Positions 40,992 to 51,502 of a stretch of DNA of 64,000 nucleotides are shown here, piece by piece. The position numbers and the translations under genes were made by a program. The notes below the pieces were generated by a model. It did no database searches. It was not told the origin of the DNA and worked only from the letters and a program-made list of their open reading frames with translations. This DNA is from Pseudomonas entomophila (GTDB lineage: Bacteria; Pseudomonadota; Gammaproteobacteria; Pseudomonadales; Pseudomonadaceae), in contig NZ_CP063832.1 in NCBI RefSeq assembly GCF_023277925.1, positions 1,240,001-1,304,000 of the forward strand, given 5' to 3'. Numbering within the stretch: the first letter of the stretch is position 1; each line of letters opens with the position of its first letter.

Positions 40992-43684
40992 GGTACTTCC
41001 TCCTCTTGCAACCGGGCATCGAGCTCGGGCGGTTCTTCGCGGGGCAGGCGCAGGGTGAAGCAAGCGCCGCCCTGTGGGCGCGTCTCCCCCGTCAAGGTCG
41101 CGCCATGCATGGCGGCGATTGCCCTGCAGATGGCCAGTCCCAGCCCGACGCCAGGGATCGCGCTCTCCTTCTTGCCGCGCACGAATTTGCCGAACAGGGC
41201 CTCCTCGTGGCCGCGTGGCAGCCCGGGCCCCTCATCGGCGACCCACAGCTCGATGTACTCGCTGGTCATGCCGGCACCCACCGTAATCGGGGTCTGTGCG
41301 GCGGTGTACTTGATGGCGTTTTCCAAAAGGTTGATCAAGATGCGTTCGATCAACACCGCGTCGACATGGACCGGCGGCAGGTCGGCTGCCAGCTCGACGC
41401 GGACCGGATGGCCGCCCAGCGCCGGCTGCAAGGCGCGAAGTGCGCTGCCGACCACATCCTCGATGGGTTGCCACTGGCGGTTAAGCACCACTTTGCCGGC
41501 GTCCAGGCGGGCCATGTCCAGCAGGTTGTTGACCAGGGTGTTCATGCGCAACGCTGACTCACCGATGGCCGTGGCGATCTCGATCGCTTCGGTACCGAGC
41601 GCTGGGCGCGTGAGCTTCAGCGCCTCGGCCAGGCCCACCAACACCGACAAAGGGGTGCGCAGGTCGTGGGAGATCGCTGACAGCAGGGAGTTGCGCAGAC
41701 GCTCGGACTCCATCTGCACGGTGGTGTCCTGGGCAATGTGGATGTAGTGGATGCGCTCCAACGAAATCGCCAGCAGCGAGGCGCAGGTGTCGAGCAGGCG
41801 ACGCTGCTCCGGCTCCACCAGTCGGTTGCTGTCACGCGGTTGCACCGCCAGCACGCCACGGGCGCGCATGGGCGCCGACAGCGGCAGGTACAGGACCGGG
41901 CTGGAGGGCAGGGTATCGGTGCCATAGCCGGCGGCTTCGACCTTGTCGAATGACCATTGGGCGATGGCCGGGTCGATCTGTGGGGCGTCGCCGCTGCTCA
42001 GCGGCGCCTGTAGCCTGTTGTCGTCGTCCGCCACCAGCAGCGCGGAACGGGCGGTGAATTCGGACACCAGGAAATGCGCGGCGATCTCTGCCACCTGTTC
42101 AGCCATCAACGAACCGGACAGCTGTCGCGCCATGTCGTAGAGCGCGCGCATGCGCTGCTCGCGACGCTGTGCCACACGTGCCTGATAGGTCAGGCCGGCC
42201 GTCATCTGGCCGATGACCAGGGCCACGATGAGCATGACGCTGAAGGTCACCAGGTACTGGACGTCGGCAAAGGCGAAGGAGAATCGTGGCTCCACGAAGA
42301 AGAAGTCGAAGGCGGCCACCGACAGGAAGGCGGCAAGCACCGCCGGGCCGCGACCGAACCTGACGGCGATGGCGACCACCACCAGCAGGAACACCATGAC
42401 GATGTTGGCCAGCTCCAGCACATGCACCAGCGGCATGGTCAGCAGCGCCGTCGCCGCGCACAGGACGGCGCTCCAGACATAGCCTGTCCAGGACACGCCC
42501 TGGCCAGGCCTGGCCAGGCTGTCGTCATCGTTTCTTGCCGGTTGGAGCGCCTGCAGGGACACCTGGATCACGTCCAGGTCGGCCCCGAGCCTGCCCACCT
42601 GGTCCGCCAGCCGGTGCGGGCGGTACCACGGCCTGCGCCGGTCGTCGCGGCCAAGGATGAGCTTGGACAGGTTGTGTTGGCGGGCGTACTTGACCAGCGT
42701 TTCGCCGACATCGTGGCCCGATAGCGTCGAAATCTGCGCCCCCAGTTCCTGGGCCAGCTTCAAGGTCGCCAGCACCCGCCGGTGGCGATCATCGGGCAGG
42801 CGTTGCAGGGCCGGGGTCTCGACAAACACCGCATGCCACGGTACATCCAGCTGGGCGGCCAGGCGTGCCGTCGAGCGCACGATCTTCTCGCCTTGATCGT
42901 AGGGGCCGATGCAGGCGAGCAGCGAATCCCGGGTACCCCAGACCGGCTTGACCGCACTGCTGTTGCGAAAGTTGAGCATCTCGCTGTCGACACGGTCAGC
43001 GGTGCGCCGCAAGGCCAGCTCACGCAAGGCGATCAGGTTGCCTTTGCGAAAGAAGTTCTGCACCGCCCGTTCGGCCTGGTGCGCCAGGTAGACCTTACCT
43101 TCCTTCAGACGCTGGAGCAGATCGTCCGGCGGCAGGTCGACGATGACCACTTCGTCGGCGGTGTCGAACACATGGTCGGGGACCGTTTCCCGGACACGGA
43201 TCCCGGTAATGCCGCCGACGATGTCGTTCAGGCTCTCCAGGTGCTGCACGTTCATGGTCGACCAGACGTCGATGCCGGCGCCGAGCAGCTCCTCCACGTC
43301 CTGCCAGCGTTTCGGGTGGCGCGAGCCGGTGACGTTGGAGTGCGCCAGCTCGTCGATCAGGATCAGTTGCGGCTTGCGCTGCAGGGCGGCGTCCAGGTCG
43401 AACTCGCTGAGGGTGCGCTGCTTGTCGACCACCTGCCGCAGCGGCAGGCTGTCGAGCCCTTGGGTCAGGGCCACGGTCTCGGCGCGGCCATGGGTCTCGA
43501 TCACGCCGATCAGCACATCGACCTGCTGCTGTTTCGCGGTCTGGGCCGCGGCCAGCATGGCGTAGGTCTTGCCGACGCCGGCGCTTGCGCCGAAAAAGAT
43601 CTTCAATCGCCCGCGCGCTGCCAGCTTCTCGGTTTCTTTGAGCTGCGCCAGCAGCTGGTCCGGGTCCGGACGTTGTTCGGCCAT
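40988..43684 (-). CDS. kdpD: KdpD sensor histidine kinase
   Basis: 898 residues from ATG 43684 (a GTG at 43693 would add three). Order: KdpD/UspA-type N-terminus with Walker A IFFGASAGVGKTYAML and Walker B LILIDELAHSN, UspA domain, four membrane helices (about 400-500), GAF region, HisKA SAISHDLRTPLSVLVGLAEALK with the phosphorylated His, and the ATPase domain NLLENAIKY, DEGPGLPRGHE, GVGLGLAICRAI. Senses low K+ and turgor and phosphorylates KdpE. Follows kdpC by 26 bases. Confidence 0.95.
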   Translation of the reverse strand: MAEQRPDPDQLLAQLKETEKLAARGRLKIFFGASAGVGKTYAMLAAAQTAKQQQVDVLIGVIETHGRAETVALTQGLDSLPLRQVVDKQRTLSEFDLDAALQRKPQLILIDELAHSNVTGSRHPKRWQDVEELLGAGIDVWSTMNVQHLESLNDIVGGITGIRVRETVPDHVFDTADEVVIVDLPPDDLLQRLKEGKVYLAHQAERAVQNFFRKGNLIALRELALRRTADRVDSEMLNFRNSSAVKPVWGTRDSLLACIGPYDQGEKIVRSTARLAAQLDVPWHAVFVETPALQRLPDDRHRRVLATLKLAQELGAQISTLSGHDVGETLVKYARQHNLSKLILGRDDRRRPWYRPHRLADQVGRLGADLDVIQVSLQALQPARNDDDSLARPGQGVSWTGYVWSAVLCAATALLTMPLVHVLELANIVMVFLLVVVAIAVRFGRGPAVLAAFLSVAAFDFFFVEPRFSFAFADVQYLVTFSVMLIVALVIGQMTAGLTYQARVAQRREQRMRALYDMARQLSGSLMAEQVAEIAAHFLVSEFTARSALLVADDDNRLQAPLSSGDAPQIDPAIAQWSFDKVEAAGYGTDTLPSSPVLYLPLSAPMRARGVLAVQPRDSNRLVEPEQRRLLDTCASLLAISLERIHYIHIAQDTTVQMESERLRNSLLSAISHDLRTPLSVLVGLAEALKLTRPALGTEAIEIATAIGESALRMNTLVNNLLDMARLDAGKVVLNRQWQPIEDVVGSALRALQPALGGHPVRVELAADLPPVHVDAVLIERILINLLENAIKYTAAQTPITVGAGMTSEYIELWVADEGPGLPRGHEEALFGKFVRGKKESAIPGVGLGLAICRAIAAMHGATLTGETRPQGGACFTLRLPREEPPELDARLQEEEVP

Positions 43685-43710
43685 CGAGCCCACCCTGTGT
43701 GCGTTGGCGC

Positions 43711-44283
43711 TCAGCGCAAGGCGTCGAGTGCCAGGTTCAAGGCCAGGACATTGACCCGAGGTTCGCCCAGCAGGCCCAGCAGTGCACCTTCGGCGTGCTC
43801 CCGGACCAGCTGCTCGACACGCGCCACCGGCACATTGCGCGCCTGGGCGATACGGTCGGCCTGGTAGAGCGCGGCGGCGACGCTGATGTGCGGATCAAGG
43901 CCACTGGCGGAACTGTAGACCAGGTCGGCGGGTACCGTCTGGCCGCCGCCCGGGTTGGTGGCACGCTGTATTTCGACGCGGTCCTTGATAGCCTGGGCCA
44001 GCGCCGGATTCAGCGGGCCCAGGTTCGAACCCGAGGAGGCGGCGGCGTTGTAGGGCATCGGGCTGGTCGCTGACGGCCGGCTCCAGAAATGCCCAGGGTC
44101 ACTGAAAGACTGGCCGATCAGGGTCGAGCCAACGACCTTACCGTTCCGTTCCACCAGGCTGCCCGCCGCTTGGTCGGGAAACACCAGGCTGGTCACGGCC
44201 ACGGTCACCAGCGGGTATGCCAGGCCAGTGAGCAGCGAGAGGGCAATGAATAGAATCAGGGCAGGGCGCAGCAAGGCGAACAT
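43711..44283 (-). CDS. kdpC: K+-transporting ATPase subunit C
   Basis: 190 residues, one N-terminal membrane helix (ALILFIALSLLTGLAYPLVTVAV) and a periplasmic domain with ASGLDPHISVAAALYQADRIA, the KdpC signature. Assists assembly and ATP affinity of the KdpFABC pump. Standard size and order between kdpB and kdpD. Confidence 0.95.
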   Translation of the reverse strand: MFALLRPALILFIALSLLTGLAYPLVTVAVTSLVFPDQAAGSLVERNGKVVGSTLIGQSFSDPGHFWSRPSATSPMPYNAAASSGSNLGPLNPALAQAIKDRVEIQRATNPGGGQTVPADLVYSSASGLDPHISVAAALYQADRIAQARNVPVARVEQLVREHAEGALLGLLGEPRVNVLALNLALDALR

Positions 44284-44295
44284 GATGGCTCTCCT

Positions 44296-46374
44296 TCAGG
44301 CGAAACCGACGGCGTACAACGCCATGTCGATGAGCTTGATACCAAGGAACGGTACGACCATTCCCCCCAGCCCGTAGATCAGCAGATTGCGCCGCAGCAG
44401 CAGGGCGGCGCCGACCGGGCGGTACTTCACGCCTTTGAGTGCCAGGGGTATGAGGAACACGATGATCAGCGCATTGAAGATGACCGCCGACAGCACTGCT
44501 GAGTTCGGGCTGGTCAGCCCCATCACATTGAGTGCGGCGGCCTGCGGGTAGGTGGTGACGAACGCAGCCGGCACAATGGCGAAGTACTTGGCGATGTCGT
44601 TGGCGATCGAGAAGGTGGTCAGTGAGCCGCGGGTCATCAGCATCTGCTTGCCGGTTTCGACCACTTCGATCAGCTTGGTCGGATTGCTGTCCAGGTCGAC
44701 CATGTTCCCGGCTTCCTTGGCCGCCTGGGTGCCCGAGTTCATCGCCACAGCCACGTCGGCCTGGGCCAGGGCCGGCGCGTCGTTGGTGCCGTCGCCGGTC
44801 ATCGCCACCAGGCGACCTTCGGCCTGGTACTGGCGGATCAGCTGCAACTTCTGTTCCGGCGTGGCTTCGGCGAGGAAGTCGTCGACGCCCGCTTCGGCGG
44901 CGATGGCGGCGGCGGTGATGCGGTTGTCGCCGGTGACCATCACCGTCTTGATCCCCATGCGCCGTAGTTCGACGAAGCGTTCGCGGATGCCGCCCTTGAC
45001 GATATCCTTGAGTTCGATCACCCCCAGCACCCGGGCGCCGTCGGCCACCACCAGTGGTGTGCTACCGCGCCGCGCAACGCTGTCGATCTGTGCTTGCACC
45101 GCGTCAGGAAAATTGCCGCCCAGGGCCTGTACATGGGCGAGCAGCGCGTCACCGGCACCCTTGCGTAGCTGGCGATCACCCAGGTTGACTCCGCTCATGC
45201 GGGTCTGTGCGCAGAAGTGCACGAAGTGCGCGTCCAGCGCCGCGATGTCGCGTTGGCGCAGGTTGAAGCGCTCCTTGGCCAGGACCACGATGCTGCGCCC
45301 CTCCGGCGTTTCATCGGCCAGCGAGGCCAGTTGCGCGGCATCGGCCAGTTCCGCTTCCTTGACTCCTGGTGCCGGCAGGAACGCCGAGGCATGGCGATTA
45401 CCCAAAGTGATGGTGCCGGTCTTGTCCAGCAGCAGCACGTCCACGTCACCGGCGGCCTCTACGGCGCGGCCGGAAGTGGCGATCACGTTCGCCTCCATCA
45501 TGCGGCTCATGCCGGCCACGCCGACCGCCGAGAGCAGGCCGGCGATGGTGGTGGGGATCAGGCATACCAGCAGTGAAATCAGCACGGTGATCGACACTGG
45601 CGTGCCGGCCTGCGCTGCCTGAACACCGAACAGCGAGTAGGGCAGCAGGGTCACGGTGACGCCGAGAAAGACGATGGTCAGGGCCACCAGCAGGATAGTC
45701 AGGGCGATCTCGTTCGGGGTCTTCTGCCGCTTGGCGTTCTCGACCATGGCGATCATGCGGTCGACGAAGGTCTCACCGGGGTTGGTGGTGATGCGGATGA
45801 CGATCCAGTCCGAGAGCACGCGGGTACCGCCGGTCACCGCCGAGAAGTCGCCGCCGGACTCACGGATCACCGGCGCCGACTCGCCGGTGATGGCCGATTC
45901 GTCCACCGAGGCCGCGCCCTCGATCACCTCGCCATCGGCCGGGATGATCGAGTCGGCCAGGTCGCCGGCCTCGACCACCACCACATCGCCTTTGCACAGG
46001 CCGCTGGACTGCGCCAGTTGCCACTCGGCACCGTAGCGCGGCTCACGCAACTTCTTCGCCCAGGTCTCTTTCTTCAGGCTGCGCAGCGAAGCCGCCTGGG
46101 CCTTGCTGCGGCCTTCGGCCAATGCCTCGGCGAAATTGGCGAACAGCACGGTGAACCACAGCCACAGGGCGATGGCGAGGATGAAGCCGGTGCCGGCCTC
46201 GCCATGGCCGGCCAGCGCCTGGGCCCATAGCCCGGTGGTGATCAGCGCGCCGACATAGACGACGAACATCACCGGGTTGCGCCACTGCACCTGCGGGTCG
46301 AGCTTGCGCAGGGCGTCGAGCAGGGCCGGGCGGATGAGCCTGGCATCGAACAGGGAGAACGCTTTGCGTGTCAT
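44296..46374 (-). CDS. kdpB: K+-transporting P-type ATPase subunit B
   Basis: 692 residues. P-type ATPase: phosphorylation Asp in [17 protein letters not shown] in the actuator domain ([10 protein letters not shown]), nucleotide domain, and hinge [32 protein letters not shown]. Membrane segments match KdpB. Hydrolyses ATP to drive potassium through KdpA. No changed key residues. Confidence 0.96.
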   Translation of the reverse strand: MTRKAFSLFDARLIRPALLDALRKLDPQVQWRNPVMFVVYVGALITTGLWAQALAGHGEAGTGFILAIALWLWFTVLFANFAEALAEGRSKAQAASLRSLKKETWAKKLREPRYGAEWQLAQSSGLCKGDVVVVEAGDLADSIIPADGEVIEGAASVDESAITGESAPVIRESGGDFSAVTGGTRVLSDWIVIRITTNPGETFVDRMIAMVENAKRQKTPNEIALTILLVALTIVFLGVTVTLLPYSLFGVQAAQAGTPVSITVLISLLVCLIPTTIAGLLSAVGVAGMSRMMEANVIATSGRAVEAAGDVDVLLLDKTGTITLGNRHASAFLPAPGVKEAELADAAQLASLADETPEGRSIVVLAKERFNLRQRDIAALDAHFVHFCAQTRMSGVNLGDRQLRKGAGDALLAHVQALGGNFPDAVQAQIDSVARRGSTPLVVADGARVLGVIELKDIVKGGIRERFVELRRMGIKTVMVTGDNRITAAAIAAEAGVDDFLAEATPEQKLQLIRQYQAEGRLVAMTGDGTNDAPALAQADVAVAMNSGTQAAKEAGNMVDLDSNPTKLIEVVETGKQMLMTRGSLTTFSIANDIAKYFAIVPAAFVTTYPQAAALNVMGLTSPNSAVLSAVIFNALIIVFLIPLALKGVKYRPVGAALLLRRNLLIYGLGGMVVPFLGIKLIDMALYAVGFA

Positions 46375-46384
46375 GTCCGGTCTC

Positions 46385-48160
46385 TCACTGGATCATCATG
46401 ATGAGGTGCTCGACCACTGGCCCCAGGGCCAATGCCGGGACGTAGTTCAGCAGGCCGACCAAAAGCACCGTGCCGATCAGCAGTACGACGAACAGCGGCC
46501 CGTGGGTGGGCATGGTGCCGGCGGTGACGCCGAGGCGCTTCTTCGCCGCCAGGCTGCCGGCCACCGCGAGCACGGGGACGATCACGCCGAAGCGGCCGAA
46601 CCAGGTCATCAGGCCCAGCAGGGTGTTGTAGAAGGGCGTGTTGGCCGACAACCCGGCGAAGGCGCTGCCGTTGTTGTTGGCGGCGGAGGTGAAGGCGTAC
46701 AGCACTTCGCTGAAGCCATGGCCGCCGGGGTTGGCGATACCGGCGCGGCCGGCTTCGGCCATCACCGCGATGGCGGTACCGAACAGCACCAGTAGCGGCG
46801 TCACCAGGATGGCGATGGCGACCATCTTCATCTCGTAGGCTTCGATCTTCTTGCCCAGATATTCCGGGGTGCGGCCGATCATCAGGCCGGCGATGAACAC
46901 GGCGAGGATGGCGAACACCAGCATGCCGTAGAGGCCCGAGCCTGTGCCGCCGAACACCACTTCGCCCAGCTGCATCAGCACCAGCGGCACGGCGCCACCC
47001 AGCGGCGTGAAGGAGTCATGCATGGCGTTGACGGCGCCGCAGGAGGCCGCGGTGGTCACCGCCGCGAACAGGCTGGAGGCGTTGATGCCGAAACGGACCT
47101 CCTTGCCCTCAAGGTTGCCGGCCGTGGTGTCCAGGCCCAGCCCGGCGAACTGAGGGTTGCCCAATTGTTCGTAGTGGGTGACGGTGACCACGGCGATCAC
47201 GAAGATCACCACCATCGTCGCCAGCAGCGCCCAGCCCTGGCGAATGTCGCCGACGATGTGCCCGAACACGAAACACAGCGCCGTGGGGATGAGGAAGATC
47301 ACCAGCATCTGCACGAAGTTGCTCAGGGGCGTGGGGTTTTCGTACGGGTGCGCCGAGTTGGCGTTGAAGAAGCCGCCGCCGTTGGTACCGAGTATCTTGA
47401 TGGCCTCCTGCGAGGCCACCGGGCCCATGGCGAGGGTCTGTGTATGGGTGGTAACGGTCTTCAGGACCGGACTGCCCTGGGCATCGAGCGTCGGCTGGCC
47501 GGCCTCATTGGTGACCGGAACCTGATACTGGACGGACTCCAGTGTAGAGACCTCCTTGTACGGCTCGAGGTTCTGGATCACGCCTTGGCTGACGAAGAAC
47601 AGGGCGAGGATCAGCGATAGCGGCAGCAGCACCCACACCGTGACGCGGGTCAGGTCGATCCAGGCGTTGCCGATGCTGTCCGCGTTGTGGCGGGCGAACC
47701 CGCGGATCAAGGCGATGGCCACGACGATGCCAGTTGCCGCAGAGAAGAAGTTCTGCACCGTTAGCGCCAGCATCTGGGTGAGGTAGCTCATCGTCGTCTC
47801 GCCGCTGTAGCCCTGCCAGTTTGTATTGGTGACGAAGCTGGCGGCCGTGTTGAAGGCTGAGTCGGGCGTTACCGCTGGCATGCCTTGCGGGTTGAACGGC
47901 AACCAGCCCTGCAGGCGTTGCAGGGCATAGACGGCGATCAGCCCCAGGGCGTTGAACAGCACCAGCGCGAGAGCGTACTGCAGCCAGGTCATCTGCGCGT
48001 CCAGGCGCACACCAGCCAGGCGATAGAGTGGCGATTCGATGCGCGTACAGAGGTTGAACCGGCCTTCCATCACGGCCGTGAGGTAGCGCCCCAGGGGCCA
48101 GGCGAGTAGGCCGAGGACGAGCAGGAAGGTTACCAGGAGGATCCAGGCTTGACCGTTCAC
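46385..48160 (-). CDS. kdpA: K+-transporting ATPase subunit A
   Basis: 591 residues, ten membrane segments, four selectivity-type repeats including [60 protein letters not shown] and [14 protein letters not shown]. Forms the potassium channel of the pump. Starts at GTG overlapping the kdpF stop (GTGA). Confidence 0.96.
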   Translation of the reverse strand: MNGQAWILLVTFLLVLGLLAWPLGRYLTAVMEGRFNLCTRIESPLYRLAGVRLDAQMTWLQYALALVLFNALGLIAVYALQRLQGWLPFNPQGMPAVTPDSAFNTAASFVTNTNWQGYSGETTMSYLTQMLALTVQNFFSAATGIVVAIALIRGFARHNADSIGNAWIDLTRVTVWVLLPLSLILALFFVSQGVIQNLEPYKEVSTLESVQYQVPVTNEAGQPTLDAQGSPVLKTVTTHTQTLAMGPVASQEAIKILGTNGGGFFNANSAHPYENPTPLSNFVQMLVIFLIPTALCFVFGHIVGDIRQGWALLATMVVIFVIAVVTVTHYEQLGNPQFAGLGLDTTAGNLEGKEVRFGINASSLFAAVTTAASCGAVNAMHDSFTPLGGAVPLVLMQLGEVVFGGTGSGLYGMLVFAILAVFIAGLMIGRTPEYLGKKIEAYEMKMVAIAILVTPLLVLFGTAIAVMAEAGRAGIANPGGHGFSEVLYAFTSAANNNGSAFAGLSANTPFYNTLLGLMTWFGRFGVIVPVLAVAGSLAAKKRLGVTAGTMPTHGPLFVVLLIGTVLLVGLLNYVPALALGPVVEHLIMMIQ

Positions 48161-48249
48161 AGGAAGTCCTCCGCAAACAGCAGGGCCGCGACAAGGTAGA
48201 CCAGCAAACCGAAGGCAATCAGGCCGCCCAGCAGGTAAAGGCCGCTCAT
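48157..48249 (-). CDS. kdpF: KdpF small membrane subunit
   Basis: 30 residues, one membrane helix: [20 protein letters not shown] followed by [10 protein letters not shown]. Lipid-like stabiliser of KdpFABC. Its stop overlaps the kdpA start and its start overlaps the stop of the 31-residue frame upstream. Confidence 0.92.
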   Translation of the reverse strand: MSGLYLLGGLIAFGLLVYLVAALLFAEDFL

Positions 48250-48341
48250 GATGGCCTCCGGTTCAGTGCCGCGCATCCCTTGGCCAGGCCGACGATGCTG
48301 AGCACGAAGAAGGCACCAAGTGCGATGAAGATCAGGTCCAT
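48246..48341 (-). CDS. 31-residue membrane microprotein upstream of kdpF
   Basis: [20 protein letters not shown] followed by [11 protein letters not shown]: one membrane helix with a positive tail. TGGAGGAAACGCC is a strong ribosome site before the ATG, and the stop overlaps the kdpF start (ATGA), so it is very probably translated. I cannot assign it to a named Kdp subunit; a potassium-pump accessory or a translational leader are both possible. Well below normal gene-finder length. Confidence 0.75.
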   Translation of the reverse strand: MDLIFIALGAFFVLSIVGLAKGCAALNRRPS

Positions 48342-48459
48342 GGCGTTTCCTCCAGTGATGGGGGAAGGCTAGTAGTCCTCGGCGCAAGATGTCAGAAGGA
48401 TTGTGGCCATGGGGATAAAAATCCCATAAAGGCCTTGTGTCTGGATTGACCGTGCCTGG

Positions 48460-49839
48460 TCAGACACTCAGTTGCAGGAACTCACGCTCCCAGGCACTGA
48501 TCACTTGCCGGTAGTTCCGGTGTTCGGCGCGCTTCACCGCGACATAGCCTTGCACGAATCGGCTGCCGAGATGCTCCTTAAGGGCGTCGCAATGCTCCAT
48601 CCGGGCCAGCGCCTCTTCGAGCGTGTTTGGCAGGCGCAGGTCACCCTGGTCGTAGGCACGCCCTTGCGCGGGGACGGTGGGCTGGATCTGTTCAAGCATG
48701 CCGAGGTAGCCGCACAACAGGCTGGCGGCCAGCGCCAGGTAAGGGTTGGCGTCGGCGCCGGGCAGGCGGTTTTCCACGCGCATCGCTGCTGGCGTGGAGG
48801 CGGGTACACGCAGGCCGACGGTACGGTTCTCGGTGCCCCAGGCGACGTTCACCGGCGCGCAGTTTTCCGGCAGGAAACGGCGGAACGAATTCACATTGGG
48901 CGCGAACAGCGCCAGCACGTCCGGAATGTAATGCTGCAGGCCGCCGATATAGTGGAGGAAGCGCTCGCTCATGGCGCCGTCGTCATGGGCGAACAAGTTC
49001 TTGCCGGTAGTCATGTCCAGCACACTCTGGTGGATGTGCATGGCGCTGCCGGCTTCATTGGCGATGGGCTTGGCCATGAAGGTGGCGCTGACGCCATGCC
49101 TGATCGCGGCCTCGTGCAGCGAGCGCTTGAACACGATGAGCTGGTCGGCCAGGCGCAGCGGGTCACCGTGACGGAAGTTGATTTCCATCTGTGCGGGGCC
49201 ACTTTCATGGACCAGGGTGTCGAGGTCCAGGCCCTGCGCCTCGCACCAGAGGTAGAGGTCCTCGAACAGGGGCGCGAATTCGTTGGTGGCATCGATGGAG
49301 AAACTCTGCCGGCCTCGCTCCGGGCGGCCCGAACGGCCGTCGGGTGCCTCGAGGGGCAGGTCGGGGTCGAGGCAGCGCTTGGTCAGGTAGAACTCGAGCT
49401 CAGGAGCGACCACCGGCTTCCAACCGTTGTTGGCATACAGGCCCAGGACGCGTTTGAGCACATTGCGTGGCGACAGTTCGATGGGATTGCCGAATTTATC
49501 GAAGGTGTCGTGGATGACCAGGGCGGTCGGCTCTTTCAGCCAGGGCATGACGTAGATGGCCTCAGGGGCAGGGCGGCAGAACATGTCGACCCCCGCCTCA
49601 TCGAGCAACGCATAGAAGGCCTGGTCGTCGACGAAGTCGCCGGTCACGGTCTGCAGCAGGACGCTCTCCGGCAAGCGCATGCCACCTTCCTCGAGGAAGC
49701 GGCCGGTGGAGGCGATCTTGCCACGGGCGATGCCGGTTAAGTCGCTGATCATGCATTCGACTTCGCTGATGCCCTGTTGCTTGAGCGGGCGTTCCAGTGA
49801 TAGGTCGGGAATGTTCATGCAAGCCTCGGGCTGTTTCAT
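48460..49839 (-). CDS. glutamine synthetase family protein, gamma-glutamylpolyamine synthetase type
   Basis: 459 residues from the ATG at 49839 (AAGGA 6 bases upstream). Glutamine synthetase fold: APELEFYL, ESGPAQMEINFRH, SAMHIHQSVLD (metal and glutamate loop), PENCAPVNVAWGTENRTVGLR and EnRlPGADANPYLALA. Close to PuuA/SpuI enzymes that join glutamate to putrescine or related amines for catabolism. Stands alone here, next to an outer-membrane barrel gene on the same strand; the puu partners are not in the window. Confidence 0.87.
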   Translation of the reverse strand: MKQPEACMNIPDLSLERPLKQQGISEVECMISDLTGIARGKIASTGRFLEEGGMRLPESVLLQTVTGDFVDDQAFYALLDEAGVDMFCRPAPEAIYVMPWLKEPTALVIHDTFDKFGNPIELSPRNVLKRVLGLYANNGWKPVVAPELEFYLTKRCLDPDLPLEAPDGRSGRPERGRQSFSIDATNEFAPLFEDLYLWCEAQGLDLDTLVHESGPAQMEINFRHGDPLRLADQLIVFKRSLHEAAIRHGVSATFMAKPIANEAGSAMHIHQSVLDMTTGKNLFAHDDGAMSERFLHYIGGLQHYIPDVLALFAPNVNSFRRFLPENCAPVNVAWGTENRTVGLRVPASTPAAMRVENRLPGADANPYLALAASLLCGYLGMLEQIQPTVPAQGRAYDQGDLRLPNTLEEALARMEHCDALKEHLGSRFVQGYVAVKRAEHRNYRQVISAWEREFLQLSV

Positions 49840-49907
49840 CGTTCATCCTTGAAGGGGGCAAGGATCAGGGCGCCCATCGGTGCCCTGATCGCTTGCAGTG
49901 CAGCGCA

Positions 49908-51152
49908 TCAGAACATCAGGCCGGTTTCCACGAGGGCGCGGACCTGGTCCCGCTGGTTTCCGTTGTCACCGAACGCCGATCCCTCGGCGGTGCTTTCGGC
50001 CTTGACGTAGGCCAACTCGGCCCGGGCGAAGAAGGGCCCGCTGCGGTAACTGGGCGTGGCGGTCAGTGACCACGCGCCCGAGCCCGGCCCATAGAGTAGG
50101 TTGGTCGGCGCGCAGGTGTCGTCCAACCCGCATTCCCCGCCTTTGCTGTCGATGTACTCGGCACGCAAGCCCAGGGCCCAGTGTTCATCGAAGCTGTACT
50201 TGCCCAGGATCGCGGCGCCGTAGGTTTCTGCGGCGGCGTCGATGCCGATGTCGCGGTCCTTGTCGACGCGGGTGTACTGCAGGTACGGGCTCAGGCTGAA
50301 GTCGCCGTCGGTGTGGGTGTAGATCAGGTTGTAGATCTGGCTGTTGTTCTGCGCCGTGGGGGTGGCGATCGATGATTTGGAGTGGCTGGAAAGGCTGCCT
50401 CCACCGACGAATGTCAGGGTGTTGCTGGCATCGAAGGCATAGGCCAGGCTGGTGCTGACCCAGTTGTACTTGTCGGAATAGAAGCCATCGTTGACCGAAA
50501 GGCTGCCACTGAGCTGGTCACCGGCATAGTTCAACTGGATGCCACGGCTGATCGCCGGCTCTTGGTTCCACAGCAGGCCACGCTGGATATTGATGTTCTG
50601 GAAGGTGAAGGTCGACTCCGCGCCGATCAGTGTCGGCAGCGAACCGGCCATGATCGAGAAGCGCTCGCCGATGGGGGCTTTCAGGTAGCCAACGGGCAGG
50701 TTCCCGTAGAGCTCATCGGTGGCCTTGCTCGCCTTCATGTAGGCGCTGCCCAGCGAGGGCAGCGCGTAGCTGCCAGCCTGAAGGTAGAACTGCAGCGGCC
50801 CTTCGACGGTCTGGATCTCGACCTGGGCGTTGCTCAGGTCGGTACGGAAGGTGTCATTGCCGTTGCCGGGGGCATCGACCACATGGTTCTGCCAGATACC
50901 AAGCCCCGACAACTGGCCGCTGACATAGACCTTGCCCAGCAGCTTGGTATCCAGGGCGAAGGGATTGTCGTTCACCGGCAGGGTGCTGGCGGTCGACGGC
51001 GAGGCCAGCGGGGCGGCGAGTGCCGGCCCAGCCATGAGCAGCATCACGAACCCCAGGCGGGCAGGGAGCCAGACCAGGAGCCCTGGCTTGCAGGTGTGAG
51101 CGAAGGGGGGGGTTGGGTTCACGCGATGGAAGGTGTGGACGTGCAGCTTCAT
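49908..51152 (-). CDS. outer membrane beta-barrel porin (BBP2-like)
   Basis: 414 residues. N-terminal signal region (MLLMAGPALA, cleavage near residue 47, with an unusually long leading stretch), then a barrel rich in alternating hydrophobic strands (YVSGQLSGLGIWQNH, FTFQNINIQRGLLWNQEPAISRGIQL, AILGKYSFDEHWALGLRAEYIDSKGG) and a terminal aromatic residue (ALVETGLMF). Resembles the BBP2 family of putative porins. Substrate unknown; perhaps amines, if linked to the downstream synthetase. GAGAG precedes the ATG. Confidence 0.78.
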   Translation of the reverse strand: MKLHVHTFHRVNPTPPFAHTCKPGLLVWLPARLGFVMLLMAGPALAAPLASPSTASTLPVNDNPFALDTKLLGKVYVSGQLSGLGIWQNHVVDAPGNGNDTFRTDLSNAQVEIQTVEGPLQFYLQAGSYALPSLGSAYMKASKATDELYGNLPVGYLKAPIGERFSIMAGSLPTLIGAESTFTFQNINIQRGLLWNQEPAISRGIQLNYAGDQLSGSLSVNDGFYSDKYNWVSTSLAYAFDASNTLTFVGGGSLSSHSKSSIATPTAQNNSQIYNLIYTHTDGDFSLSPYLQYTRVDKDRDIGIDAAAETYGAAILGKYSFDEHWALGLRAEYIDSKGGECGLDDTCAPTNLLYGPGSGAWSLTATPSYRSGPFFARAELAYVKAESTAEGSAFGDNGNQRDQVRALVETGLMF

Positions 51153-51502
51153 GTAGCTCTCTCGATACTCCGAAGACGTGGCGAAAGGTTATTGATTCGC
51201 GTGTCAAGTTGCTGTCGCTTTCCAGAGTGGCCCCGTAAATTCTTGATAAAGCGCTCTGGCCTGGCACTCTTCGAGGTATGGTCGCCAGCGGACATGTGCC
51301 GCCTGTGTGTGTAGGACTTCACCTTCAGGAAGAGTGAGAGAATCAAGGTTGTACTGGATGAATATCCAGTGCTTGTTGGCTTTTCCGCTCCCAGCTTGTC
51401 TCAACGCTGAAAATGGCCCCGTGGACAGAAAATCCAGCTCCGTTAGTTTGAAGGCCTCTCCGCTGGAAACGGAGAGTTCTCAAACCAAATGGAGCTACAA
51501 CG
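51153..51502. other. 350-base divergent promoter region between porin and LPMO genes
   Basis: No gene supported. Holds promoters for both directions. The only clear structured site is the hairpin at 51456-51476 close to the LPMO start; short open frames here have no recognisable product. Confidence 0.6.
51456..51476 (+). promoter_or_regulatory. hairpin with GGA loop in LPMO leader, possible RsmA/CsrA site
   Basis: CTCTCCG 51456-51462 and CGGAGAG 51470-51476 form a 7-pair stem with loop CTGGAAA, which exposes GGA as RsmA/CsrA sites do. A second match to the ANGGAN core, ATGGAG, covers the ribosome site at about 51488-51493. Two spaced sites, one on the ribosome site, are the normal layout for RsmA repression. 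Inference from pattern only. Confidence 0.45.
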
